Notes: generated from the letters alone by a model not told the origin. A DNA stretch of 64,000 nucleotides from Rhyacophila brunnea (GCA_022495005.1 JAGYXB010001002.1:868001-932000); one strand, 5' to 3'. Numbered from the stretch's first letter, positions 1 through 10,603 are shown. Program-made: numbers and translations.

Positions 1-3000
1 GAGACCAATGGGGTCAAGCGCAAAGCATTGCTGTCAATATATAATTTTATGGGATTTTTTACGATATTCCAGTATCTTATCATTTTCTCAAATTTATTAT
101 GCATCTACATTTTTCTTATTACCTTTAATTTTATTTCCTGCTTTATGACCTCTCAATGCAAGGATATCTGAATTACGTTAGGTACCTACGCAAGGATTAA
201 ATTTTCAGAACCAAAGGTACCGCTTATTTATTACTCATATAACAATATTTTTATACTACACTTCAATGGCGGATTTACGAGAATCGATAATTTTAACTTT
301 GTGTACTGATAGATATATGGTACTGCCTTTTGGAAATTTATTGATATTTTACTAATGAGACTCCATAAAATCCTTTTTATAGGGCGAGGTAATAATATTA
401 TATTAGTAATATTTTATGCAATAATTTGCTACAGAAAAAGCACGTGCATTTTAATGAGTCGTATATTATTATAATTAAATTGACCTGTACCGATAAATTT
501 TTGACTTTTCAGTATTAATAAATCAATATTGTTGTAGAAAAGTGATAGATTAAATACATGGAAACCAATTTCATCCATATAAAAGAAGTGTCACATGATT
601 TAACAGTTAGATACTTACTAACGACATTATAACTATTATTTTATTAATAATAAGTAAATATATACTGCAATAATTAATACATTTTATTATTGAACCAACT
701 AATAGTGAGATAAAACTCAAATTCTAAATAGTGATTGATTATTATAAAAATAAATTCATACCTGGTAATTCAAGTGTCAACATCTTCAGTTACAGTGAAG
801 TCCCTAGACAAAATGCCGCCTCTAGGCAGCGCCAAAATTCCACCCCATTTTTATACAGTATTTTTACTATCTTTTCATGGCTCCAATATCTAATAAATGT
901 CATCTATGCATACATTACTAACAACATATATACCACTAAAGCAAAAAAAAAATTAATATAAAAAGCGAATAAATATAATATAGATAATTAAGTTAGACAC
1001 TTACCCAAATGACCAGAGTCTAAGGTTTTATTTGGTTCTGTTTTCTGACACATTTGGTTTGTACCATTTAGCAATACACAGATTTATTATTTTCACTCCA
1101 TTTTTGCTATGCTATTTATTATTGTACAACATCTAAACAAAATAATTTTAACTATTTCTATAAGTATATTTCAAACGATTCTCCTTGATTTGCCGCACTT
1201 CGAATAACTGCCGCCCCCAAGCGATGCTCAATCTGCCTACACCCACGTCACTGTTCAGTTACTTTAAACTCATTGACGTGCATGACAAATTAAATTAAAT
1301 AATCTACATAAATAAATTGCATAGATTTAGTAAGCAGATCCTTATACATCTATTTTTTCGAATCAATGAGATAGGCGATGGTTGAATCTAGGCGCGCGCC
1401 CCTCTAATCATCCGTTCTATTTTAATAAATATCGCGGCATTGCCTTTATACACTTTGGTGTGTTGATAACACACTCCTCTAAGAGTTTGAGTGATCCCAC
1501 GCGAACCGACAACGATTGGATGTATTCGCACGATACTTTACCCGACTTCACCTCGCCACTCCATCACTGCTATCTGATCATTTTACCTACTCGTATCGAA
1601 TTATTTAAGAAAAATCCTAACTTTTGAATCTTTTGAGATATGAAACTCTTCTAAATTGGAACCAACTTTCTTTCAAATTTTGTTTCAATAATTTGCAACA
1701 ATGTGAGGATAGGCGCTGGTAAAAGCGTGCGTCCAGAAGACCATACATAGACTGAAACTACGTGTGGTTTTGAATCGTGTGCTATATTGAAATATGTTTG
1801 CACTAAATATGTAAACGTACATGATGTATACGATATATAAACGGGTATGGTCAGAAGTTTATGTACTTCTAAGCGAAAAAATAGAATGTGTAAGAGATCG
1901 AACATTTTACGGCACGAATCATCTCATAATATGTGTCAACTTTATTTTATATAACATACTTACATCATTTTTAAAACAATTCTGAGAAAATATATTATAA
2001 CCAATAGAAGAAATCTTTTGAAAAAAGTAAAGTACAACTTTCTTTGCTAATAAAGTGAATATAACATAATATACATGATACACAAACAATATAAACAAAC
2101 AGACCTTATAATAAAATTGTTATTAAAACTCTTTCCATGTAGGAATCGAACCTGCATCTCTCGGGTATTGCGTCCACGCACATAGTCCACTATGCTAAAG
2201 GAGTCATACTTAATTACGACAATTTTCAACTATTGGCTTTTTAATACTCACTGAAACGCTTTCTAAATAATAATTCTTATATTATAACTATACATATAAT
2301 TCACGCGGACGAAGCCGTAGGCGATCGCTAGCTATACATTATGATATAGCTAGGTGTTGTGTTCACCATAATATGGAAGCTTTAAAACATTTTGATTTGT
2401 ACACCCATTTTCTTCCACAGCATCCATGTTTCTGGGAGCAAAATTATTATAATGCTCGCCTCTTGTGCATTGTAAATTGAGAATATAATATGTCCGGAGC
2501 GGTACTTAAAACCTGCGTATGGGTAAGTACGTAAATGTATAGGATTTCTCGAAAGTGGCAAACGAGTCATGTTTTTCCCGATTGAGATCGTGTAGTTGGA
2601 AGACCTTGGAATAAAATTCACGTGAGAACCTTTTGCTGATCTCAAACTAAAAACGACGACACACAGTTACGTAGAGTAGGTAACGATTGATTCCATGATT
2701 GTAAATCCACGATTTATCAATGAGTTTGAAACCTTTTGAAAATTGAATTACTCTGTAATTCTGTATAAATATTAAATATTGCACATGTTTAAATCAGAAA
2801 TATTGTACGATAACATCTTTGAAACCGAATAATCAATACACTGTTAACCTAATGTATGCCAATAAGTAGATACTTTCGTGTTTAAATCAAAATATAGTTT
2901 TATTTTATAATATTTGTTTATTGTATGATGTTAACCGTGGCAGGACATTTAATTTGTACGTATGCAGTTCGCCGTATAACACTTCACCATGAAATGTTGT

Positions 3001-3090
3001 ATCGGAAATATATGGTCGTAAGTATATTAAAGACCGTCCAACCTTTTTGGGTCGTATAATACTGAGATAAAATTCATCTCTAAATAAAAC
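1..3090. other. AT-rich non-coding stretch, mostly unassigned
   Basis: No reading frame here looks like a real protein. The only things I can point to are a tRNA-like SINE head on the minus strand (2128-2196, listed separately), a short GC-rich motif at 2301-2335 (ACGCGGACGAAGCCG followed by GCTAGCT) that resembles the 3' ends of degenerate insect retroposons, and a CACGTCACTG motif near 1243-1252 that resembles one terminus of a hAT-type MITE. The rest shows no structure I can name. Confidence 0.5.
2128..2196 (-). repeat. tRNA-like SINE head
   Basis: Read on the minus strand, the segment has an A-box-like TAGCATAGTGGACTA and a B-box-like GGTTCGATTCC spaced as in a tRNA. The T-arm pairs with one mismatch, but the acceptor and anticodon stems do not fold cleanly. 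A tRNA-derived SINE head or a tRNA pseudogene is therefore more likely than a working tRNA. Confidence 0.45.
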
Positions 3091-3094
3091 ACAG

Positions 3095-3294
3095 TTCTTG
3101 TCGGTTTACAGGAAGCCGGCGGCAAACAAATATTGAAAAAAAGCTCATGTACTGGATTATTTGTTAGTTTAGGTTAGGTTAAGTTAGGTTATATTAGGTT
3201 AGGTTTTCATTCTTGAATTCATGAATTTTATGAAAATCGGCCATCAAAATTGGCACGGTTCCCACCTGGCTTCCTGTTAACCAACTTGTACCCA
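3095..3294. mobile_element. Foldback element with TTAGG-type core (diverged copy)
   Basis: Imperfect inverted termini of roughly 28-45 bp: the left end has GGTTTACAGGAAGCCGGCGG and the right end, reverse-complemented, GGTTAACAGGAAGCCAGGTG. Between them lies a tract of GGTTA/TTAGG-type pentamers at about 3166-3207. The left arm shares CTGGATTATTTGTTAG, and a similar outer arm, with the perfect element at 59701-59936, so the two look like members of one family. I could not fix a target duplication. No coding capacity. Confidence 0.6.
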
Positions 3295-3405
3295 ATGAAA
3301 TACATAATAAAAACTGCCGAAATACAAGGAAAGACAGTAGAAAATAGGTACGTAATTAAATTAGAAATACAGAACAACGCGTATTTTTTCATGTCGGTGC
3401 TATTA

Positions 3406-3692
3406 GTCCAGTCAAATTAGACCGAAAAATACGTTATGGTTGCAAAAGGTCGGGTAGAAGATTTTTTTTTAAGAAGAAAATAAGTTTTTCCAATTCGGAT
3501 GAATTCGGAACAACTTTTGGCGGGCAAAAAACCGCAAAATTTTGGGTATTTTTTTGGTTTTTCGGTTTTACGGTTGGTCGTAGCAAAAATATTGTTATAT
3601 ACAAAATTAAAGCTTATTAGATTTCCTAAAATATTTAAATAACACGTTTTTTTCTATCTCTGACCGTTTATGAGATACTTGCTGTTGAAAAT
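3406..3692 (+). repeat. Left long terminal inverted repeat of PIN/CXC element
   Basis: Matches the reverse complement of about 5825-6104 along its whole length, with scattered substitutions and small indels. The outermost ten bases GTCCAGTCAA and the innermost block ending TTGCTGTTGAAAA are conserved. Confidence 0.8.
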
Positions 3693-4257
3693 AGTATATC
3701 GTCGCTCTAGGATTATATTGTCCAAAGCGGCAATATGTGAAATGTTCAGGAGACGAAAAACAAAGTTCATTACCTTATATTTAAATATTATTATTTTATT
3801 TTTACATTGAATAAATAGGTAGGGTAGGTAATGGTGGGTTTATTACATTCATTTAATTTGAGCCACAGGTAATGTAGTGACTAGTTAGATAAAGTCCATT
3901 ATTTTCAATGGGGTTTTTCAGTTAATACGCTATTGATATTAAATAGTTTGTTATTGTTATTTTAAATTATCCTATAATTAACTTTTATTGGTTTAAGAAT
4001 ATCTTTCTGATTCAAAATATGGTCAGTAATATTAAAATTATTAAGAATTGAAATTATTAGGGTACCTACTTTTATAATAATAAAAGATTAGTTACCTATT
4101 AAAAAAATATCTGGTGTTTATTAATTAGTTAATTAGTTTGGGTTTACAAACTAGTCTTTATGTCAATGGGCGCAATGTTCCAGATGGTGCGTGGGGGTGG
4201 GGGGAGGGTTAGTGGGAGTGGTAGAAAGGGTCACATTCTAATTTCTACTTTCCCCAG

Positions 4258-5673
4258 CATTGAAACTCACAGCACCAACATTAACAACCAGTTTATTGTG
4301 GTTGACGGAGTACATCTCCTACATAAAGTAGTTTGGCCCCGAAATTCATGCTTTGATGACATTGCGAAGATGTATTCGGATTATTTGACAAAACATTATA
4401 AATTACAAATTGAAGTTGTATTTGACGGATATCCATACAATGCTGCATCCAGTGGGACAAAGTTTGTAGAAAGATTACGCCGTATAAATTGAAAACCATG
4501 CCCTGAAATTATGTTTCAAGGAAACACTGTCAATCAGGTGGACCAGGAACTTTTTTTGAGCAACGGAAGTAATAAAAATCGCTTGATAACACTACTTAAA
4601 ACACATTTTTCACGGGTTGGCATAAAAGTGAACCAGGCAGAAGAAGATGCCGATGTTTTAATTGTAACTACTGCCATTTCAAAAGCAAATGAATTTAAAA
4701 GCGTAGTAATAATAGGTGAAGATATTGACCTTCTTGTACTAAAGTCGGGAAGAGGACAATTCTTGGACAACTTATTCTTTCGAATACCTGGAAAGGGAAG
4801 TAAACCAGATGTGTTGTTCTCGACAAAATCGTTTAAATATGACGCACGTACCATTCTTTTCACACACGCGTTCAGTGGGTGTGATACAACATCCTCTCTA
4901 TTTGGCCATGGAAAGATTAAATTGTGTGGTATTTCGGAGAAGAATATTCAGTTGAAGGAAGTGGTCACAGTATTCAACAATCCAGATGCCAGCACTGATG
5001 AAATAGCTGCAGCAGGAGAACAGGTACTTATGAGGTTGTACAGTGATGCCTGTAGACCCGAGGAAACACTGGACACTGCGTTATCGGCTATTCATGAAAT
5101 CGGCCAAACAAATTAAATTTAATCTATCAAGACTACCACCAACTCGAGACGCAGCGCGACATCATTCGCTGAGATCCTACTACCAAATACAAACTTGGCT
5201 TGGCAATGTTAAAAAACCAGAAGATTGGGGTGGCAGCGAACCAGCAATGGCCTAATACCCGTGGAGATCATTAAAGATCCAGCGCCTGAAAAAATACTGA
5301 AAGTACTTTCTTGTGCATGCAAGATGGGGTGCAGTAAAGCGTGTACCTGTCGAAAATCAGGGATGAACTGTTCGTCAATTTGCAAGAACTGCAGTGGAGT
5401 AAATTGTGAAAATGTAGCAGATATTTCTGGATTGAAGGAAGAGGACGCTGAAGAAGATGACTTTTATACTCAAGCAGAACTTCCCAGTAATGAACAGGTA
5501 ATTGATGAAATGAAATTAATATATAAATAATATCTCTCCATTCTTTTCAAATTAATGAAATATATAATATAGTTTTGTAGGATAATGATCCCGACGTGGG
5601 AGCTGCATTGCAAGACTTTGACGACGTAAAACCTTTGCCTACTCCACCTCACCAAAGCGGCAGAAACGGTTAA
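4258..5673 (+). pseudogene. PIN/FEN-like nuclease with CXC cysteine cluster, disabled
   Basis: Frame-by-frame reading gives one ancestral protein. Its parts in order are VVDGVHLLHKVVW (4301-4339), a VVFDGY block (4416-4433), DADVLIV (4648-4668), IGEDIDLLVL (about 4713-4742), FSGCDTTSSLFGHGK (4871-4915), LPPTRDAARHHSLRSYYQ, then a nine-cysteine CXC cluster (5306-5404). The acidic blocks and GCDT motif are laid out like FEN/XPG-type PIN nucleases; the CXC part resembles tesmin/TSO1-type DNA-binding motifs. Similar uncharacterised proteins occur widely in animal genomes. Damage: an in-frame TGA at 4490-4492, a frame change near 5100, and a one-base loss in the G run near 5226. A possible 3' splice site (CCCCAG) ends at 4257, so the true N-terminus may lie upstream or be missing. 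The likely intron is 5498-5580 and the final stop 5671-5673. Function in transposition is inference. Confidence 0.7.
5498..5580 (+). other. Predicted 83 bp phase-0 intron in PIN/CXC gene
   Basis: GTAATTGATG at the 5' side and TTTTGTAG at the 3' side. Removing it joins a CAG codon (5495-5497) to GAT AAT GAT and extends the open frame to a stop at 5671-5673. Without splicing the frame would end at 5530. The downstream residues (DNDPDVGAALQDF...) continue the acidic character of the upstream tail. Confidence 0.55.
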
Positions 5674-5824
5674 AAAATTAAGATGTTTGGTGAATATTAT
5701 TATTCTGTACATATTAGCATTTGTTTTGCAATCATTACTAAAACTATGAATATACTTTATTTGTAAGATCTTAAGTTTAGATTAGTATTTCTTCTCATTA
5801 AAGTTTGATTTTTACTAAAACGCG

Positions 5825-6104
5825 TGTTTTCAACAGCAAATATCTCATAAACGGTTAAAGATAGAAAAAACGTGTCATATAAATATTTTTAGAAAATTTA
5901 ATAAGCTTTAATTCTGTGTAAAACGACCAACCGTTTTTGAGATATAAGCAAAAAAAATTGCGATTTTTTGCCCGCCAAAAGTTGTGCCGAAGTCATCCGA
6001 ATTGGCAAAATTCGTTTTCTTGTCACTCATTACCATATACACAAATTAAAAAAAAAGAATCTTCTACCCGACCTTTTGCAACCATAAAGTACAGATTGAC
6101 TGGA
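5825..6104 (-). repeat. Right long terminal inverted repeat of PIN/CXC element
   Basis: Inverted partner of 3406-3692. It ends TTGACTGGAC followed by TATATAG. One indel-rich part near 6015-6050 differs from the left arm. Confidence 0.8.
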
Positions 6105-6106
6105 CT

Positions 6107-6175
6107 ATATAGAGATGACCGTATAGTATACGTATAAGCACCTATACCGTATATTATAATATGGTCATCTCTATC
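6107..6175. repeat. Short hairpin directly beside PIN/CXC element
   Basis: ATAGAGATGACC at about 6109-6120 is matched by GGTCATCTCTAT at about 6164-6175, with an AT-rich spacer that itself contains TATACGTATA. This may be a small foldback MITE that abuts the larger element. About 265 bp between here and the mariner shows nothing else. Confidence 0.4.
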
Positions 6176-6441
6176 CGATAAGAAAGCTCACGGCAAACTG
6201 TGCTACGGTGAAATGTAATACGTACAATTTACATGTAACCGTAACTGTTCAAATTCAAAAAAGAATGTCCGAGAATGTGCTCCACAATGGAAGAGATGGT
6301 CAAGTCGGTTCAATCAGCTGTTGGGCCCATCGGGTCGTCCGACTTACTCACCACAGAGGTCAATTTTGTTGCATCTTATTGCGTAGATTTCTTTCACGTA
6401 GTCTTGAATGTCTGTATTATTTTAACTTAGTGCTTAGTATA

Positions 6442-7742
6442 CGAGGGTGGGTCAATAATTCCTTAGAAAAAAGCATTAAAACAGTTTTTATTTTTGTATT
6501 TTTTTTTTATTTCTCAACATAATCTCCTTGGAGCTCAATACACTTGGTTAGACGTTTCTCAATTTTTTTTAAACCGTCAGAAAAATAAGTTTTCGGAAGG
6601 TCCTCAAAATAAGCATTTGTCCGATCGATGACTTCTTCATTTGAAAAAAAACGTTGTCCACTTAGCCATTTTTTTAAGTTTGGGAAAAGGAAAAAGTCAC
6701 TGGGGGCTAAATCTGGCGAATACGGTGAGTGGTCGACCAATTCGAACTTCAATTCTTCAATTTTAGCCATTGATCGTAAACATGTGTGAACACGGGCATT
6801 GTCCTGATGAAAGAGGATTTTTTTCCTGTTTAAATGAGGCCGTTTTTCTTCAATTTCATTTTTTAGCTGGTCCAATAAAGATGCATAATAATCCCCTGTT
6901 ATTGTTTTTCCTTTTTCCAAATAGTCAACGAAAATAATTTCACGTGCATCCCAAAATACAGTAGCCATAACCTTACCAGCTGATTTTACGGTTTTCGCCT
7001 TCTTTGGACATGGTTCGCCTTTCGCAATCCACTGCTTTGACTGTTCTTTCGTCTCGGAGTATAGTGGTGTATCCATGTTTCATCTACAGTCACAAAGCGA
7101 CGAAAAAATTCATCCGGATTGCGTTGCATGAGCGACAACAGGGCTTTAGAGGCCACCACCCTATTGCGTTTATTGTCGACTGTGAGCAAACGCGGCACCC
7201 ATCTTGCAGAAATATTTTTCATGCCCAATTTGTCATGTAAAATAGAAATGACGCTACCTTTTGAGATCCCTGTAACCTCAATTATCTCACTCAACTTTAA
7301 TCTTCGGTCACTTAACACCATATCGTGGATTTTATTGATCATTTCTGGTGTAGTCACCTCTACAGGACGTCCTGAGCGTGGTTCATCCTTTGTTGATGTA
7401 CGACCACGTTTAAATTCATTTAACCAGTTATAAATAGTTGCAAGTGAAGGAGCAGATATGCCGTGAACTAAATCCAACTCATTTTTATTTCCTTTGCTGT
7501 TAACCCTTTTATATTAAAATGTTTAATAACAGCTCTAAACTCAATTTTCTCCATTTTCCATTTTTCCATTTTCCACAAGCAATTTTTTTTTTAAATGTAC
7601 GAGAAACACACAACAACCCGACCAATCTGATTGAAACTTCGCAGCATACTGAATCGGTAGTGCCGCTGCATGAAAACAAACCGCTTACAGTACTAGTCGC
7701 GCCACTTGTCGGCTTTTCTAAGGACTTATTGACCCACCCTCG
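6442..7742 (-). mobile_element. mariner transposon, nearly complete
   Basis: A 1301 bp element with 29 bp terminal inverted repeats that match at 28 of 29 positions (6442-6470 and 7714-7742, beginning CGAGGGTGGGTCAATAA). TA dinucleotides flank it at 6440-6441 and 7743-7744. It holds one transposase gene on the minus strand. Size, TIR length and TA target all fit the mariner family of Tc1/mariner elements. The high TIR identity and nearly full-length frame suggest a fairly recent insertion, but frameshifts make this copy non-autonomous. Confidence 0.93.
6507..7554 (-). pseudogene. mariner transposase (D,D34D), frameshifted
   Basis: About 349 codons, the usual mariner length. N-terminal helix-turn-helix region (SAPSLATIYNWLNEFKRG, then GISKGSVISILHDKLG), then WVPRLL, the first catalytic aspartate in TVDETWIHHY, the second in HQDNARVH, and the third in YSPDLAPSD exactly 34 residues later. 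This enzyme cuts and pastes the element at TA sites. Two breaks are visible: a one-base loss near 7055, where the TP-R/ETKEQ frame jumps, and a frame change near 7490 that separates the likely start (ATG at 7552-7554, minus strand) from the main frame. The stop is at the low-coordinate end, about 40 bp from the TIR. Confidence 0.9.
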
Positions 7743-7800
7743 TACCTACTACATATTTATTATAGTACCTACCGACCTATACAAAAAATTAGATGAAATG

Positions 7801-7948
7801 GTAATGGGCTGACAACCGCTTGACAAAGGTCGCCTTACAGTAGTACCCGAGGGCACTGAACGTCCACAGGGACGCCGTCAACCCCGCTGGATGGGCGAAC
7901 TCATAAAGTTCGGTGGGTTTACGAAGCACGAAGAACTAAGGACCGAAT
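7801..7948 (+). pseudogene. LINE 3'-end fragment (C-terminal tail of reverse transcriptase ORF)
   Basis: The translation contains the pattern EG..RPQGRRQPRWM.ELIKFGG, which resembles the arginine-rich C-terminal tail (GRRPxGRPxxRWxDxI) of many insect LINE ORF2 proteins. Only the tail is present. The surrounding 7745-8356 contains nothing else I can assign. Confidence 0.45.
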
Positions 7949-8476
7949 AAGAATCATTTGGTTTTTTGTTAGTTCGCCGTCTTCCTCTCTTCCTCTCTCA
8001 CATGGGCACTTTTTATTATAAAGTCTTTGTAACATCAGTCAAACCAAACTTGAGTGTGTGGCGGCCTCAGTCAATGGTGTCTGCTCCTGCGACATTTCTA
8101 GGCGTAAAAAACTGCTGATGCTTCCCCATCCTCCCCAACCCCCAAAACGTAGGGCCCCGTGATACGCTCAATGAAGAGCAAGTGTTGTGCGCGGCGGATT
8201 GGTTTGAAAGAGTCTATTTGTACTTTGTGTTAGGTACTTAGGTATATCTTAAACAGAAATATGACATTTTACGTCTAAAACTTAAGAGCCATCTATCACG
8301 TAATCATTAATTAATGTTGAAGTAAGGTTATTTATTTTATAGCCCATAGGGGGTAGCAGTGGCGAAAGGTGACTTTTTGAAAGAGGTAGGCTGTGGTAGT
8401 AACCATGCATGTCAGATATATTTGCGGGAAATAAGAAGATAACCCCATATGAATAGGTACGCTAAAACGTAGAAAT

Positions 8477-8576
8477 TTCAAAAGCTTAATTGGTTTGTTA
8501 TAATTAGTTCATAAAACTAAGTAATTAGCTTGAATTACTTATGTATTTTCCTAAACATTTATAAACGTAACATACG
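8477..8576 (+). repeat. 100 bp direct repeat, left copy
   Basis: Starts TTCAAAAGCTTAATTGGTTT and ends ACGTAACATACG. It is repeated at 8952-9051 with one visible difference (AAGTAATT versus AAGCAATT). The two copies bracket the captured PIN/CXC fragment. Confidence 0.9.
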
Positions 8577-8954
8577 GCCAAACAAATTAAATTTAATCTA
8601 TCAAGACTACCACCAACTCGAGACGCAGCGCGACATCATTCGCTGAGATCCTACTACCAAATACAAACTTGGCTTGGCAATGTTAAAAAACCAGAAGATT
8701 GGGGGTGGCAGCGAACCAGCAATGGCCTAATACCCAGATCATTAAAGATCCAGCGCCTGAAAAAATACTGAAAGTACTTTCTTGTGCATGCAAGATGGGG
8801 TGCAGTAAACCGTGTACCTGTCGAAAATCAGGGATGAACTGTTCGTCAATTTGCAAGAACTGCAGTGGAGTAAATTGTGAAAATGTAGCAGATATTTCTG
8901 GATTGAAGGAAGAGGACGCTGAAGAAGATGACTTTTATACTCAAGCAGAACTTC
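8575..8954 (+). pseudogene. Captured CXC-domain fragment of PIN/CXC gene
   Basis: About 380 bp nearly identical to 5101-5483 of the PIN/CXC element. I see only one substitution (AAAGCG versus AAACCG), one extra G in the G run and a 4 bp loss (GTGG). It encodes the SLRSYYQ region and the complete nine-cysteine CXC cluster, and stops 14 bases before the likely splice donor of the parent. It has no TIRs. The extra G keeps the frame that the parent copy lost, while the 4 bp loss breaks a frame that the parent copy keeps. It therefore did not simply copy the present parent, or both changed afterwards. Junctions show 2-3 bp microhomology (CG and TTC). Confidence 0.85.
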
Positions 8955-9051
8955 AAAAGCTTAATTGGTTTGTTATAATTAGTTCATAAAACTAAGCAAT
9001 TAGCTTGAATTACTTATGTATTTTCCTAAACATTTATAAACGTAACATACG
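8952..9051 (+). repeat. 100 bp direct repeat, right copy
   Basis: Second copy of 8477-8576. It begins within the last bases of the captured fragment (TTC shared). The duplication is far longer than a transposition target duplication and fits repair synthesis or a tandem duplication with filler DNA. Confidence 0.9.
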
Positions 9052-9963
9052 CTCAAAATATATTACCTATCATGTATGAAAATATCCGTTGTTGTATATG
9101 TATTATGTTCCATAACAATTTATAATTTAACCCGTAAAACTAGACATTTTAAAATACATCTATATTTAAAACACAGACTTAGGTAGTGTCATGTTATATT
9201 AACTTGCCACACTAAGGAAAACAAGTTTTACGCTGGCAACACGCAGAAGGAGGAGAGAGCAAGATGGCGGCTGGCGACGGAAATGAGTTGCTGTTTTTTG
9301 GTGTTGTGATTGGCGAATTTGTACGGAGATAAATTAATAATCGATTAAGGAGACGAGAGGCTGGTGACACGGGGCTTACGTGTGGGGACCTCGAGGCAGG
9401 ACGGACGTGCCTGGGTGGCCTTTTTCGGTCCGCCCGAATTGGAGATGGCTTACCGACGTAAACATAACGCCCGGACAAAGGCTTGTCGACGTTGGGATTT
9501 GGTTCCACCTCGGAGACCTGGATTATCGTAAGCTGTATCGTTCCATTTGTTCCATTATTTATTAATCCCTCTCGCGGGATTGTCAGAGTATCTTTTCTCG
9601 CTATTCAGGGTTTGATCCGCTAGCTGCATTTGTTCATTTTTTCTAACCTGTAAATTACCTGTCAAACTTATCGACAATATATAACTTATATCTTGAACTC
9701 AACTTAAACTTTTATTTCGCTCCTAGACTCCCAAATTTATAGCCTTTTCAGATCTAGGGGCTGGCGCCCACCTACCAGCATCTGTTCTGGGTAATATACA
9801 TTGGTTTATCCTTTAGATATTTACGTTCCGGAGGAATGAAATTTGATAACGGCCGTTGGTACTCAAAAAACCCACGACCGGAAGGTAGTAGTCTTTTATA
9901 CTGGCTAGCCGGCCTATACATATATCTCCTCTATAAACCTTGACACAAAACCTACGTTACATT

Positions 9964-9981
9964 TGGCGCCCAACGTGGGGC
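9964..9981 (+). other. Primer-binding-site-like sequence (tRNA-Lys type)
   Basis: TGGCGCCCAACGTGGGGC matches the 3' end complement of a lysine tRNA used as primer by some retroelements. It follows CCTACGTTACATT, a CA-ended stretch as expected at an LTR boundary. With the next bases it also forms a perfect 7 bp hairpin TGGCGCC/GGCGCCA. Confidence 0.5.
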
Positions 9982-10574
9982 GCCAATGTCATGGAATGAT
10001 TTGTGTGGGGGTATAGGAAGGATGGGATGGGAATGTGACAATTGATCAGATTGTGACGTAAGGAAGAGAGGAGTGGTTATGGGATATGGAACGGGATAGG
10101 TTGGGGATGTAGGATAGGGATAAGCATGAGACTCGGGGAAATAGGAGAAGGCAGGGTCGTGGATGGTTTGACAATTACCTCTAAGACCTCAGTTACCTGT
10201 CCGGTTACTTTACTCATTCGTGTAGGTTCCTAGATTAATAAAAGGCATAATGAATATGGAATAAATATAAATATCTCGGATTGAGCGCCACTCTATGATG
10301 ATGCATAGAGACAATAGTGAAGGATAATTAAATGAAAAGCAAGTAGAGAAATTTCAACAATTGTATATTAATAAATAAGATAACTTGCGGGCTACAGTGT
10401 ATAAAAAGGTATAATTACTCAAGTGAATCACGAGCACCTAATGCGATACAATATTTAAATAAATAAGAACAAAAACCCAAAAGCTAATTCGAAACAAAGA
10501 CTACTTCGGTGGACCGTAACATAAATGAACAATAAATACCAATTACACAAAAGGCTCTCCAGCCTTTTCGCTGC

Positions 10575-10603
10575 CCTCGATTCCTTCCAGGACGGAATCG
10601 AGG
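10575..10603. repeat. Perfect 10 bp-stem hairpin in LTR-like insertion
   Basis: CCTCGATTCC, a 9 base loop, then GGAATCGAGG. It lies in the GC-rich part of the insertion. Its role is unknown. Confidence 0.6.

Larger units (their letters stand above)
3406..6104. mobile_element. TIR-bounded DNA element encoding PIN/FEN-like + CXC protein
   Basis: Two imperfect inverted repeats of about 285 bp bound the segment: 3406-3692 on the left and about 5825-6104 on the right. Both start GTCCAGTCAA and share blocks such as ATGGTTGCAAAAGGTCGGGT, CAACTTTTGGCGGGCAAAAA and GAGATA(C/T)TTGCTGTTGAAAA. The flanks fit either a TA duplication or a 3 bp TAT duplication with TAGTCCAG termini. Inside is a damaged plus-strand gene (4258-5673) with a PIN/FEN-like part, a CXC cysteine cluster and one likely intron, so this is a DNA element and not a retrocopy. 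No DDE transposase is visible. From memory, Academ transposons combine an XPG-type nuclease with a cysteine-rich finger and make 3-4 bp duplications, so a relation is possible but unproven. Confidence 0.75.

Noticed and set aside
2128..2196. Functional tRNA gene
   Set aside because: Promoter boxes are present but acceptor and anticodon stems do not pair properly.
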